Positions 24,778 to 34,170 are shown, counted from the stretch's first letter. The stretch: 35,055 nucleotides of DNA from a virus (IMGVR_UViG_3300042691_023005:1-35055), one strand, 5' to 3'. Notes: generated by a model not told the origin, from the letters alone. Program-made: numbers and translations.

Positions 24778-25467
24778 ATGAAAATACTGGAAACAATCAA
24801 AGAAGAAATAATATCAAGAATACATAAAGATAATGTTAATTTTTTAATTCAAGAAATGAAAAAAGTTGGCATTGAAAAACTTCCTTATTCATATGCTTCA
24901 TTAAAACCTTTTGTTGATGAAAAGACAATGAATATTCATTATAACAAACATTACATTGGTTATGTTGATAAATTGAATAAAGCATTAAAGAAAACAAAAT
25001 CAAATGGTGATTTGAAGCAAATCATATCAAACATAAGCAAATATGATAATAAGATTAGGAATAATGCTGGTGGCGCATTTAATCATGCTTTATTCTGGAA
25101 TATGCTAACCCCCACCAAAAAGAATGTCCCAAAGGAATTAAAAACAAAAATAAATGCAAGTTTTGGAAGATTTAATGCTTTCAAGAAAAAGTTTGAGGAG
25201 GTTGCAAAAGACCATTTTGGATCCGGATGGGTCTGGCTTGTTGCAACCAAAAATAATAGATTAAAAGTGATAAGCACACCAAACCAGGATAACCCCCTAA
25301 TGAATGTGATTAAGGATGGGGGCTTCCCAATATTGGGATTGGATTTGTGGGAGCATGCCTATTATCTAAAATATCAAAACAAAAGGGATGAATATATTCA
25401 TAACTTTTGGGATTATGTAAATTGGGATTTTGTTCTTGAATTGTATCAAAATGCAAATGATAAGTAG
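24778..25467 (+). CDS. Superoxide dismutase, Fe/Mn family, Mn-type signature
   Basis: A 229-residue protein that converts superoxide to oxygen and hydrogen peroxide. After an N-terminal extension of about 33 residues, the SOD fold starts at KLPYSYASLKPFVDEKTMNI. Metal ligands are all present: His54 (NIHYNKHY), His103 (GGAFNHALFW), Asp189 and His193 (LGLDLWEHAYY). Gly99, at the position of the Fe-type Gln, together with Gln170 (STPNQDNPL) is the manganese-type pattern. There is no export signal, so it is cytoplasmic or carried in the particle. It lies between phage genes (LRR operon and neck protein) and has a late-type promoter box. The extension is unusual and could target the protein. Confidence 0.93.
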   Translation: MKILETIKEEIISRIHKDNVNFLIQEMKKVGIEKLPYSYASLKPFVDEKTMNIHYNKHYIGYVDKLNKALKKTKSNGDLKQIISNISKYDNKIRNNAGGAFNHALFWNMLTPTKKNVPKELKTKINASFGRFNAFKKKFEEVAKDHFGSGWVWLVATKNNRLKVISTPNQDNPLMNVIKDGGFPILGLDLWEHAYYLKYQNKRDEYIHNFWDYVNWDFVLELYQNANDK

Positions 25468-25486
25468 CCAAAAGAATAATTTCTTA

Positions 25487-25500
25487 TATTTATATATAAA
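25487..25500 (+). promoter_or_regulatory. Late-type AT box before the neck gene
   Basis: TATTTATATATAAA ends 6 bases before the ATG at 25507 and belongs to the same family as the tail gene boxes. Confidence 0.48.
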
Positions 25501-25506
25501 AGAAAT

Positions 25507-26625
25507 ATGTCAGTAATAGCCGAGCCGGAAAGAACACAAATTTATACAAGAATTCGTCATTTACTTGGTGCACCATTAAGAGGTGTTGAGATAACTGATG
25601 AAATGATGGATTCATTAATGGAACTTTCTGTTCAAGATTATGAGCAGTATGTTTTGGATTGGTTGACAGAAAGCCAATGGGTTAACCTTGTCAACCTTAA
25701 TATGAGTGAAAAATCTGTTGCAAATGCTTTAATTACAAGAACAATGGATTTTGAAAAGCAATACGAATTTGCTTACTCAAAGATTGTTGGATTGCAATCT
25801 GGGGGTCCTTGGGTTTTACAAAAGGATTACTTTACATTGGAAAAAAACCAACAAGTTTATGAAATTCCAGCAGGAAGAGAAGTGAATGAATTGCTTTGGT
25901 TTAGCAATCAGCCTTGGACAGCATTTGGTTTAGGTGGTGCTGGTGGCTTTGGGTTTGGTGGAATTGGTTTAGGTGCGTCAGATGCAGGGTTTGCCCAAAT
26001 GGGAAATCAAGGATCTTATTTTATGATGTCAGGTTTTGATTATCTTCTTAGAATGCAAAGCGCAAATGTACTAACAAGGATATTAGGGGGTTCATTAACT
26101 TATAGAATTACAGGATTGCCAGATGGTAAAAAAGCAATACATATATATAATACACCTGGTGGCAAATTTAATTGGGGAAATTACTCCTCATATGTTGGAA
26201 AACAAGTTTGGTATTGGTATTATGATGTGGATGGTGATAGTCGTGGAAAATGTTTGGCAGATAATCCAGATATTATAAAATTACCATCTGATGTTCCATT
26301 GGCAGAACTAACCTGGGATAAGTTAAACCAACCAGCAAAACATTGGGTAAGAAGGTGGTTTACAGCCTACGTAAAGGAGAGTTTGGGTAGAGTTAGGGGA
26401 AAGTATAGCGGAACAATAAAAGCCCCAGATTCAGAACTTAAATTGGATTATGAATCATTAATTACCGAAGGTAAAGATGAAAAAACAAAACTTGAAGAAG
26501 AATTGAAAACAAGACTAGAAAGATTAAGACCTGAAAAACAAATGGAAAAAGAGGCGTTGATTGCTGAAAACTTAAACAAACAATTAAAGTTTAATGCGAT
26601 GCCAAGACAAATTTATGTAATTTAA
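25507..26625 (+). CDS. Neck protein, T4 gp13-like
   Basis: A 372-residue protein. The N-terminus has YTRIRHLLGAPLRGVEITDE with EMMDSLMELSVQDYEQYVLD, the gp13/neck pattern of LGAP..+.VTD....+.+..A...Y. A Gly/Phe-rich loop (GLGGAGGFGFGGIGLG) lies near residues 140-160. The C-terminal part has AKHWVRRWFTAYVKESLGRV, RGKYSG and a charged helix (DEKTKLEEELKTRLERLRPE), also typical. Neck proteins form the ring that joins the filled head to the tail. It is encoded rightward with its own late-type box, away from the tail operon. Assignment rests on pattern and length. Confidence 0.7.
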   Translation: MSVIAEPERTQIYTRIRHLLGAPLRGVEITDEMMDSLMELSVQDYEQYVLDWLTESQWVNLVNLNMSEKSVANALITRTMDFEKQYEFAYSKIVGLQSGGPWVLQKDYFTLEKNQQVYEIPAGREVNELLWFSNQPWTAFGLGGAGGFGFGGIGLGASDAGFAQMGNQGSYFMMSGFDYLLRMQSANVLTRILGGSLTYRITGLPDGKKAIHIYNTPGGKFNWGNYSSYVGKQVWYWYYDVDGDSRGKCLADNPDIIKLPSDVPLAELTWDKLNQPAKHWVRRWFTAYVKESLGRVRGKYSGTIKAPDSELKLDYESLITEGKDEKTKLEEELKTRLERLRPEKQMEKEALIAENLNKQLKFNAMPRQIYVI

Positions 26626-26627
26626 TT

Positions 26628-26657
26628 TTGATTAATAATATTTTTACTTTATCTTTG
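26628..26657 (+). promoter_or_regulatory. Host-type (Bacteroidota) promoter
   Basis: TTG at 26628-26630, 19 bases, then TATCTTTG at 26650-26657, 11 bases before the ATG at 26669. The TTG lies just after the neck gene stop. Confidence 0.65.
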
Positions 26658-26668
26658 AATAAAAAACA

Positions 26669-27001
26669 ATGGCAATAATAAAAACAATCCCAATCCAGAA
26701 GGTCATAAATGGCTCATTTGTTAATGTATCTGACATGTCCATAGTTTCTGAAACTGAATACTCTACATTTGGGGAAAGTTTCATAATAGTTAGGGCAGTG
26801 CCAAGTTGTAGCCTAATTCTTGATTCAAAAAACACAGATGATGTAACAGTTAAAGCTATGACTGAAGTTAAGGTAATACCAGATTTAAACAAAATAGATG
26901 AGGAATATGATGAAATTATTTTGGAAAAAGGTGCATGTGTTGAATTCAAACATTGTTCTGGAACTTGGTATATTGTTAGTTCTGATGGTTTAAAAAATTA
27001 A
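26669..27001 (+). CDS. Unknown 110-residue beta-rich protein
   Basis: It begins MAIIKTIPIQKVINGSFVNV and is almost all beta strands (ESFIIVRAVPSCSLILDSKN, VTVKAMTEVKVIPDL), with an acidic middle and a C-terminal HCSGTWYIVSSDGLKN resembling short decoration or fibre-tip domains in which a strand ends in W-Y-I/V-S. No family assignment. It has a host-type promoter and heads a group of three small genes ending at the terminator at 27595. Confidence 0.6.
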   Translation: MAIIKTIPIQKVINGSFVNVSDMSIVSETEYSTFGESFIIVRAVPSCSLILDSKNTDDVTVKAMTEVKVIPDLNKIDEEYDEIILEKGACVEFKHCSGTWYIVSSDGLKN

Positions 27002-27029
27002 TTTACTCACATTTTATAAAACAAACAAA

Positions 27030-27332
27030 ATGAAAACAGCCATTAAATTATTAAAAAATGGACTTATTAAGTTGTTTAGACGTAAGGAAAACACTAAACT
27101 TACTTTTAACTCTAATGGGCCTTTTATGCTAAATCCAATAACTAGGACTTGGTATGACGCTAATGACCGAGAGGTCAATGAACCAAAAAATTATACAGAT
27201 GAAAGAACATTTGGTATTAATGATTATGAAGATTTTATAAAATATTTAGATAACACCAAAACAAACTGGAATCTAAAAAGCAAAGGTTTCTATGATTTGT
27301 ATGCCAAATATGGTCTTAAAATGAGGAAGTGA
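27030..27332 (+). CDS. Unknown 100-residue basic protein
   Basis: The N-terminus MKTAIKLLKNGLIKLFRRKE is a basic amphipathic helix, followed by FMLNPITRTWYDANDREVNE and a C-terminal part with FGINDYEDFIKYLDNTKTNW and LYAKYGLKMRK. No family or catalytic motif. It starts 29 bases after the preceding gene in a small co-directional group. Confidence 0.55.
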   Translation: MKTAIKLLKNGLIKLFRRKENTKLTFNSNGPFMLNPITRTWYDANDREVNEPKNYTDERTFGINDYEDFIKYLDNTKTNWNLKSKGFYDLYAKYGLKMRK

Positions 27333-27364
27333 AAATATATTCCAAAGTATAAAAACCCAAAATA

Positions 27365-27571
27365 ATGTTTAAATTTAAAACTATTAGCGACTGTCAGGAC
27401 TACCTACGTTCAAAGTCCTTAAAAAAAGGATATTTCTTTTATAATGTGTCTGGATTTGAGAATTACTTTACACTAGAACAAGTTCCTTTCACATATGTAG
27501 ATGGGTATTCAATTAAGGTAGAAATAACCTTAAAATCTAAAGAAGTAGGTGAATTATCTTTAGTTCTTTAA
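27365..27571 (+). CDS. Unknown 68-residue protein
   Basis: It starts MFKFKTISDCQDYLRSKSLK with an N-terminal helix and then strands (GYFFYNVSGFENYFTLEQVP, YSIKVEITLKSKEVGELSLV). Too short to classify. It is the last gene before a strong terminator, and the spacing to the preceding gene is 32 bases. Confidence 0.5.
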   Translation: MFKFKTISDCQDYLRSKSLKKGYFFYNVSGFENYFTLEQVPFTYVDGYSIKVEITLKSKEVGELSLVL

Positions 27572-27594
27572 TTTTTTGAGCAGAAAAAATTACT

Positions 27595-27630
27595 AAAACC
27601 CCCAATCTTTAATTAGGCTGGGGGTTTTTC
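27595..27630. terminator. Bidirectional terminator between small gene cluster and DNA polymerase
   Basis: AAAACCCCCA pairs with TGGGGGTTTT (10 bp), followed by TC, in a convergent gap. The loop TCTTTAATTAG matches the terminator at 12061 almost exactly. Confidence 0.8.
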
Positions 27631-27633
27631 ATT

Positions 27634-30312
27634 TTAAACATTATCATATATTAAGTTTGGGTTCACATCTATTTTTTCCCAAAATTTAACCTCATCTTCT
27701 GATATAACCATTACATCATTTAAATCATCTTGATTCTTCTCCTCATAAGGAATACCATTAATCAATACGCACTCTTCTGTTGTAAAGAATTGCCTATCTG
27801 CTGGGTCTTTTATTAAAATTCTATCCCTAATCTCTGGGCTAAAAGCAACCAATAATGGAGTTATCCTTTTATTAAAAGTTACAACAGCCCGTGGCACGTT
27901 ATAGTCACCAGTCAAGTCAGGGGTTTTTTCAAACACATTCTGATCAATATAATAGCAATTTAATTTAATACCATCCTTTGTCTTTGACACATCCCCGTGT
28001 GATTGTTTTGTTCCATTATTTACATAATATATAATATCACCAAGATTCACATGTAATTTTTCCTTTATAATTAATTCCATGTGAGCCATCTTGCTTGTGG
28101 TACTTCCAGCCTTATTTAATGTCTTTGACCTTTTTATATAGTCTTGAACATTTTGTCTAACCTTTGCTTTGTTTGCAATTTCAATTAGGGGGATTTCCTT
28201 ATTATAAATCTTTTCAAAATAGTTATAATATTCTTCAATAAATTCTTTTCCTTTACCTTCAAGCAATAACTTAACCCCAACATCAATAAATCTTTCAATA
28301 TATTGTGGAAGTTTTTTTGATTTGATTGAATTTCCTGTCAACTTTATTTTGCCATCATTTTTCATAATAGCATAGTTTTTTCTTGCAAAATTCACACAAG
28401 ATGCCCAATGACCATCTAAGTCTAATGCCATCTCTTTTTTCATATATAAATCATTGTATTCTGCAACGTCAGCATATATACCTTTGTAAACCTTATCAAG
28501 TTTAACTTTCCAGTTATTTCCTTTGCCAATATATTCCCTATTCTCAAAATCATCTGGTGCTGAAAAGTTAACACCATCTGTATCACAAACTAATGGGACA
28601 TAACCCCTATCCATAAAGAATTTAATCATATGTCTTAAATATAATCTCCCTGTGCAAGTTATCTCTTCACCCTTATCCATTTCAGCCCAGGGGAAAACTA
28701 ATGGTGCTGATAATGAACCAAACAAAGAGTTAATGAAAATCTTTATTGGTAATTGCTTATTATCATATGTTGCTGAAATTTTCTTGTCTTTGTCCTTCCA
28801 CTCTTCCGCCAAGTTCTTATAATCTATCCTTGCATTTCTAAAAAACTTTAACATACCTTTCAAAACACCAGTTATATCACAAGATGGGAACACATCATGA
28901 GCCAATTGTATGGATGGGTATAGGGATGAGAAGTCAAGTTTTATGATATTCTTTGAATAACCCACCTTAACCAACCTGGATAATCCCCCAACAAAGTTCC
29001 TCTTACCCTCACTTTGGGGTATGGCCAACTGATTATTGTATGACCAAGCCAACATCAACACCTTCCATAACCCTGCCGTACCCATTGTATAAATCCTTTC
29101 AAAAGGTAATGGAACCATCTTTGCCAATAAGAATGATGCTTGACTAAATTCTGAATCAACTCTCATTGTTTCTTCTAAGTCATCATCAAGATAGGCTTCA
29201 ACAAGTTTATCGCCTGCAATTCTCTTATATACTTTTGGAAATCTAATATCAAGGTCAGGATACTCTGATGCTAATTTATATTTGCCATTATTAACATTTA
29301 AGAAATATTCTTCTTTGTCTTGATACATTTTACCAATCTTTGTGTGTTCAATATACACACGATCTTCATCTTCGGCATTTATATATTTTGTAATATATTT
29401 AAGACCAGCAGATTTTATATCACTATTAATGGCTTGTGCTCTTCTTACAGAGTGAATTACGTCAATAACATTATACCCCCAAATAGAGGTCTGTTTGTAA
29501 TTCTCAACATCACCCCCTAATTTTAACATAGAATCCCTTCTTGTATAGGATTTTGTTGGGTTCAAGGACTTACAAGCAGTTGGAGCGTGTATCTTTAATA
29601 TCTCACATCTTTTGAAAATCCATTCCCAGTCAAACGTTGATGAGTTATAACCTGAAATGATTGTCGGTTTAATTTCATCAATGATTTTAAAGAACTCCAC
29701 AATACCATTTGCTTCATCTTCTGGGTTGATACATTCTATAATCTTGGAATAACCTTTATTGGTTTTAATACCAATCATAAATATTCTACCATCAGTAGGT
29801 TCTAATGCTGTGGTTTCTAAGTCAAATACAAGTCTTGTTATATCATCATAAGAATCAAAACCTTTAAACAATCTTTTACCTTTGGATATGAGATATTGGT
29901 CAACTGGGGGTAGCATAATCATTTTGGTTCGCCCAATTTCACTCTTTGGGTCTAATCCACCCTCCTTGAAGAAAGCCGTTAAATTCCTATAACCCTTTAA
30001 TGATTGCACCAAAAACTTCATTCCATTTTCCAATCTTGGGTGGTCATCTGTTCTTAATTTTGTTATGATAATACTATGCTTGGTCATTGCCTCCTTTTGC
30101 AAAGCCTTTGACTTGTTGTAAAAATTTAAGGAGTTCAAATTGCCAACCCAACAGAATGCTGTGAATGTATCTTTTAAGATTTGTTTACCTTTATTGGGGA
30201 TTTCCTTTATCTTATATATGCTATTTGACATAAAATCATACTCCAAAGCGACAATATGCTCTTCAGGATCAGTCCCATTAAGGAACTCCTCAATATCTTG
30301 GCTTGTTAACAT
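27634..30312 (-). CDS. Family B DNA polymerase with 3'-5' exonuclease
   Basis: An 892-residue protein from the ATG at 30312. The exonuclease part has RLVFDLETTALEP with Asp164/Glu166 (Exo I) and ISGYNSSTFDWEW (Exo II). The polymerase motifs are KLDFSSLYPSIQ (motif A, Asp460), KIFINSLFGSL (motif B, near residue 525) and VCDTDGVNF (motif C, Asp577 and Asp579). This order and size match T4 gp43-like replicative polymerases. The frame extends upstream to 30378, but that part overlaps the preceding gene, so the inner start is used. It copies the phage genome. Upstream is one small gene in the same operon, with 31 bases between them. Confidence 0.92.
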   Translation of the reverse strand: MLTSQDIEEFLNGTDPEEHIVALEYDFMSNSIYKIKEIPNKGKQILKDTFTAFCWVGNLNSLNFYNKSKALQKEAMTKHSIIITKLRTDDHPRLENGMKFLVQSLKGYRNLTAFFKEGGLDPKSEIGRTKMIMLPPVDQYLISKGKRLFKGFDSYDDITRLVFDLETTALEPTDGRIFMIGIKTNKGYSKIIECINPEDEANGIVEFFKIIDEIKPTIISGYNSSTFDWEWIFKRCEILKIHAPTACKSLNPTKSYTRRDSMLKLGGDVENYKQTSIWGYNVIDVIHSVRRAQAINSDIKSAGLKYITKYINAEDEDRVYIEHTKIGKMYQDKEEYFLNVNNGKYKLASEYPDLDIRFPKVYKRIAGDKLVEAYLDDDLEETMRVDSEFSQASFLLAKMVPLPFERIYTMGTAGLWKVLMLAWSYNNQLAIPQSEGKRNFVGGLSRLVKVGYSKNIIKLDFSSLYPSIQLAHDVFPSCDITGVLKGMLKFFRNARIDYKNLAEEWKDKDKKISATYDNKQLPIKIFINSLFGSLSAPLVFPWAEMDKGEEITCTGRLYLRHMIKFFMDRGYVPLVCDTDGVNFSAPDDFENREYIGKGNNWKVKLDKVYKGIYADVAEYNDLYMKKEMALDLDGHWASCVNFARKNYAIMKNDGKIKLTGNSIKSKKLPQYIERFIDVGVKLLLEGKGKEFIEEYYNYFEKIYNKEIPLIEIANKAKVRQNVQDYIKRSKTLNKAGSTTSKMAHMELIIKEKLHVNLGDIIYYVNNGTKQSHGDVSKTKDGIKLNCYYIDQNVFEKTPDLTGDYNVPRAVVTFNKRITPLLVAFSPEIRDRILIKDPADRQFFTTEECVLINGIPYEEKNQDDLNDVMVISEDEVKFWEKIDVNPNLIYDNV

Positions 30313-30343
30313 AATTATGTATTTTAAGGGTGAAAAAAAACTA

Positions 30344-30718
30344 TTAATTGAACTTCTTAACAAATGAGTCCAGGACAATTATAGTTAATTCTTCCCTCAA
30401 AGGCAATATGAGATCCCCATTTTCAGTTCTAATTAAGAACTCACCTTTATATATGCCTGGTGTGTTGGTCTCTCGTTTCTTGAATTGATAATATATATAA
30501 TACTCTATGATGGGGGTTGGTTCAACTGTTTCCTTTGCAACTAAGTATGCGTCTGCATTTGCTATCTTATAAACACCACTTTTTGAATCAACCATTGAAA
30601 ATAATATGGTAGATGATTCCAAATCTTCCATAAACTTTTTATAATCAGACCTACCATCTTTTATTGGTTCAACTTTTAATATAGGTAAATCTGCTCCTTT
30701 CTTTATGTAAAAATTCAT
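30344..30718 (-). CDS. Unknown 124-residue phage protein upstream of DNA polymerase
   Basis: It starts at ATG 30718 (MNFYIKKGADLPILKVEPIK), then DGRSDYKKFMEDLESSTILF, a beta-rich middle (YYIYYQFKKRETNTPGIYKG) and EFLIRTENGDLILPLREELT. A further ATG at 30733 lies inside an AT box (TATTTATGAATAAA) and is rejected. The shape, an N-terminal strand with LPILK and a beta barrel-like rest, resembles small uncharacterised phage proteins often found near structural genes, but I cannot name a family. It is co-transcribed with the polymerase. Confidence 0.58.
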   Translation of the reverse strand: MNFYIKKGADLPILKVEPIKDGRSDYKKFMEDLESSTILFSMVDSKSGVYKIANADAYLVAKETVEPTPIIEYYIYYQFKKRETNTPGIYKGEFLIRTENGDLILPLREELTIIVLDSFVKKFN

Positions 30719-30765
30719 ATTATCTTTATTCATAAATATATGGAAAATATAAATTCAAAAAAACC

Positions 30766-30796
30766 TTGCCTAAAATATTTTGTTTGGTTATACTTG
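30766..30796 (+). promoter_or_regulatory. Host-type promoter before the TonB-dependent receptor
   Basis: TTG at 30766-30768, 20 bases, then TATACTTG at 30789-30796 (7 of 8 positions of TAnnTTTG). A 50-base leader follows before the ATG at 30847. Confidence 0.55.
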
Positions 30797-30846
30797 TAAA
30801 GTCTTATTTTAAATAAATTAAATTTTTTCACAAAACAATTTTTACT

Positions 30847-33800
30847 ATGAAAAACATTTTTAAAACGTTGGTATTATCGTTAGCAACGTTAACAATTGGT
30901 TATGGTCAAGTAACTACTTCGGCTATATCAGGTACAATCAAAGATGCAAGTAGTGAAGTGCTTATTGGTGCAACCATTGAAGCGGTTCATTTACCATCTG
31001 GAACAAGTTATGGTACATCCACAGATGTTGATGGAACATATAGAATTTCAGGTATGCGTATTGGTGGACCTTATAGCATTACAGTTAGTTATGTAGGCTA
31101 TGCCACAAAAACCCAATCAAACGTTATTTTGAACTTGGGTTCAACGGCAACCTTGAATTATTCACTTGATGTAGTTGAGTATGGGTTGACTGAAGTTACT
31201 ATTAATGCAAACAAGAGTGGCATTTTCTCCTCTACTAGAACAGGCGCATCCACACAGTTTAACTCAACTGTAATCAATAGTTTACCAACAATTGGTAGAA
31301 CAATTGATGACATCACAAAATACAATGCTTATGGAAATGGGCGTTCATTTGGTGGTCAAGATAGTCGTTTTAATAATTTCACAATTGATGGTTCTGTATT
31401 CAACAATGGATTTGGTCTTGGGTCTTCTGCCGCAGCAGGTGGTAGAACAGGAACAACAGCAATCTCCATTGATGCGCTTGAAGAAGTTCAATTGAATATT
31501 GCCCCCTTTGATGTTAAACAATCAGGATTTGTTGGTGCAGGTGTAAATGCTGTAACTCGTTCTGGTACAAATGATATTGAAGGTTCATTCTATCGTTTGT
31601 TTAGGTCAAGTGATTTAGTTGGTAAAACAGTAAATGGTATTAAATTACCAACAATTTTTGTTGATGAAAAAACAACAGGTTTTAGAATTGGTGCGCCAAT
31701 CATTAAGAACAAGTTATTCATCTTTGCAAATGCTGAACAATTCTTTGGGTCAACACCAGCATTAAGTTGGCAAGCAAACAAGCCTGGTGCAACAGGTAAT
31801 GTGTCAAGAGTAACAGAAAGTGATTTGAAAGATTTGGCTTCATTTATGAAAACAAATTTCAATTATGACTTGGGACAACTTGATAATTTTAATAATGATG
31901 TAAAGAGTACAAAAGGACTTGTGCGTTTAGATTATAATATTAATCAAAAACACAAGGCATCTTTAAGATATTCTCATCATGATTCAGAATCTGAGCAATT
32001 AATTAGTTCATCAAATAGTTCTAATACAGCAGGTAATGGAAATAGACAAAACTCTGCCTTTGCAATTTCAGGTGAAAACACAGGTTATCTTATTCAAGAT
32101 AATACAAGGTCGGTAGCATTTGAATTGAATTCAGTTCTAACATCAAAAATGTCAAACAATTTTATTGCAACTTACAACAAGCAAATTGAGGACAGAAAAT
32201 ATAGAACTAATTTATTTCCAACTGTGGACATTTTAAGAGATGGAACAACTTATACAACAGTTGGTTTTGACCCCTTCACACCAAATAATAAATTGAATTA
32301 TAGCACATTGAATTTGACAAACAATTTTAATTTGTTATCTGGAAAACATTATTTCACTTTTGGTGCAGGTTACGAGTATTTCCAATCAAATAATGTGTTC
32401 TTCCCAGCATCAAATGGCGTATATGTATATAACTCCATTGATGACTTCAAGAAAGCAGCATTGCAATTCAAAAATGACCCAAGCAATCCAGTTTCACCAG
32501 TTACTCTTAATCGTTACAATTTAAGATATTCATTGCTACCAGGGGGTATTGAGCCAATGCAAACCTTAAAGGTTTCAACAGTAAGTGCTTATGTTCAAGA
32601 TGAATATACAGTAACTGAAAAGTTAAAAGTAACTGTTGGTTTAAGAGGTGATGTTGTTATATATGACAATTCAACAGCAGAAGATTTCTATAACCCAGTT
32701 GTTGGTGGTTTGACGTTCACAGACAAAAATGGCCAACCTACTAAGATTAGCACAAACAAATTCCCAAGTAGAGCATTATTGGTGTCTCCAAGATTAGGAT
32801 TCAACTATGATGTAGATGGCGAAAGAACAACCCAAGTTAGGGGTGGAACAGGTATATTTGTATCTCGTATTCCACAAGTATTGGTGTCAAATCAGTTAGG
32901 TAATAATGGTGTGAATACGGCTGTAATAAATGTAACAAACACAACAGCATATCCATTCACAACTGACCCAAAAAGATTTGCGCCAACAACAACAGATATT
33001 ACAAAATTACCTCCTTATGTTATTAATGCGTCAAGTGAAGATTTAAAATACCCATCAGTATGGAAATCAAACATTGCCGTTGACCACAAATTACCACTTG
33101 GTTTGGTTGGTACAATAGAAGGTGTATATGGTAAGACATTATCTGGTTTAAGATATATTGACGCTAACTTAAAAGCACCAGATAGATATTTAGCAGATGA
33201 AAGACCACGTTTCCCAGCATCAGGTGTTGCAAGTTCAGGTTCTGGCGCAGCAAATACCGTTGCAATTGCAAGATTTTTAAATCCAACCATTGCAAATGCT
33301 TTTGTTCTTACAAATACAGATAGAGGTTATTCTTATGCTTTAACCGCAAAGATTGAAAAACCAGCAGTTAATGGTATAGGTGGTATGATTGGTTATACCA
33401 ATGCAAAATCAACAGATTTACAATCAGTTGGTAGCACAGTTCAGGCAAATGCCCCTACTGTTGGTGGTCAAAACTTCTTAACTCCTTCCTTCACAGATAA
33501 TGATTTGCGTCATAGATTTGTTGGTTTTATTAATTATAGAATCAATTATGGTGGCAAATTTGGAGGTTCAACAGAAGTTACATTAGGTGCAACATCTGCA
33601 AGTGGAAGTAAATTAAGTTATATCTATGGTAATGATTTAAATGGTGATGGTCAGATTAATGATTTGATTTATGTGCCACAGAATGCAACAGAATTAACTT
33701 TTGCAACACTTACAGCAGGTGGAAAGACTTTCACCCCAGAACAACAACAAGTAGCATTAGACGCGCTTATTTCAAGCGATGAGTATCTTAACTCACGTAG

Positions 33801-34170
33801 GGGAACATACGCACAAAGAAACGGTGGATTCTTCCCTTGGTTAACAAGAGTTGATTTATCAGCAGTTCAAGAAGTTTATGTTAATGTTAATGGAAAGTTA
33901 AATAGATTACAATTTAGAGCAGACATCCTTAACTTTGGCAATATGCTAAACAATGCTTGGGGTGTAGGTTACTCAACAACATCTGGTAGTTTTGGTACAG
34001 CAAGTCCTTTGACAGTTGCATCGGTGTCAGCAACAGGAGTGCCAACATATAGAATGGCAACAAGAGTTGTTGATGGTACTACACAATTACTTGATAAGAC
34101 ATTTGTTAAGACAATTAGTGTTGGAAACGCTTGGCAGGCTCAATTAGGATTACGGTATTTCTTTAATTAA
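30847..34170 (+). CDS. TonB-dependent outer-membrane receptor, Oar-like
   Basis: A complete 1107-residue protein. [20 protein letters not shown] is a signal peptide with likely cleavage before Gln21. Residues about 25-112 form the carboxypeptidase-regulatory-like beta sandwich common in Bacteroidota receptors ([38 protein letters not shown]). A plug domain follows (about 115-245; [47 protein letters not shown]), then a large barrel ([34 protein letters not shown]). It ends [11 protein letters not shown], the usual barrel end. Such receptors import substrates at the outer membrane with TonB, and many are phage receptors. CGT arginine codons appear more often than in neighbouring phage genes, hinting at recent transfer from a cell. 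Confidence 0.9.
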   Translation: MKNIFKTLVLSLATLTIGYGQVTTSAISGTIKDASSEVLIGATIEAVHLPSGTSYGTSTDVDGTYRISGMRIGGPYSITVSYVGYATKTQSNVILNLGSTATLNYSLDVVEYGLTEVTINANKSGIFSSTRTGASTQFNSTVINSLPTIGRTIDDITKYNAYGNGRSFGGQDSRFNNFTIDGSVFNNGFGLGSSAAAGGRTGTTAISIDALEEVQLNIAPFDVKQSGFVGAGVNAVTRSGTNDIEGSFYRLFRSSDLVGKTVNGIKLPTIFVDEKTTGFRIGAPIIKNKLFIFANAEQFFGSTPALSWQANKPGATGNVSRVTESDLKDLASFMKTNFNYDLGQLDNFNNDVKSTKGLVRLDYNINQKHKASLRYSHHDSESEQLISSSNSSNTAGNGNRQNSAFAISGENTGYLIQDNTRSVAFELNSVLTSKMSNNFIATYNKQIEDRKYRTNLFPTVDILRDGTTYTTVGFDPFTPNNKLNYSTLNLTNNFNLLSGKHYFTFGAGYEYFQSNNVFFPASNGVYVYNSIDDFKKAALQFKNDPSNPVSPVTLNRYNLRYSLLPGGIEPMQTLKVSTVSAYVQDEYTVTEKLKVTVGLRGDVVIYDNSTAEDFYNPVVGGLTFTDKNGQPTKISTNKFPSRALLVSPRLGFNYDVDGERTTQVRGGTGIFVSRIPQVLVSNQLGNNGVNTAVINVTNTTAYPFTTDPKRFAPTTTDITKLPPYVINASSEDLKYPSVWKSNIAVDHKLPLGLVGTIEGVYGKTLSGLRYIDANLKAPDRYLADERPRFPASGVASSGSGAANTVAIARFLNPTIANAFVLTNTDRGYSYALTAKIEKPAVNGIGGMIGYTNAKSTDLQSVGSTVQANAPTVGGQNFLTPSFTDNDLRHRFVGFINYRINYGGKFGGSTEVTLGATSASGSKLSYIYGNDLNGDGQINDLIYVPQNATELTFATLTAGGKTFTPEQQQVALDALISSDEYLNSRRGTYAQRNGGFFPWLTRVDLSAVQEVYVNVNGKLNRLQFRADILNFGNMLNNAWGVGYSTTSGSFGTASPLTVASVSATGVPTYRMATRVVDGTTQLLDKTFVKTISVGNAWQAQLGLRYFFN

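Noticed and set aside
30720-30860. Prophage attachment site or host junction
   Set aside because: No integrase, tRNA or direct repeat was seen; the region reads as a normal pair of divergent promoters. An assembly join cannot be ruled out by sequence alone.
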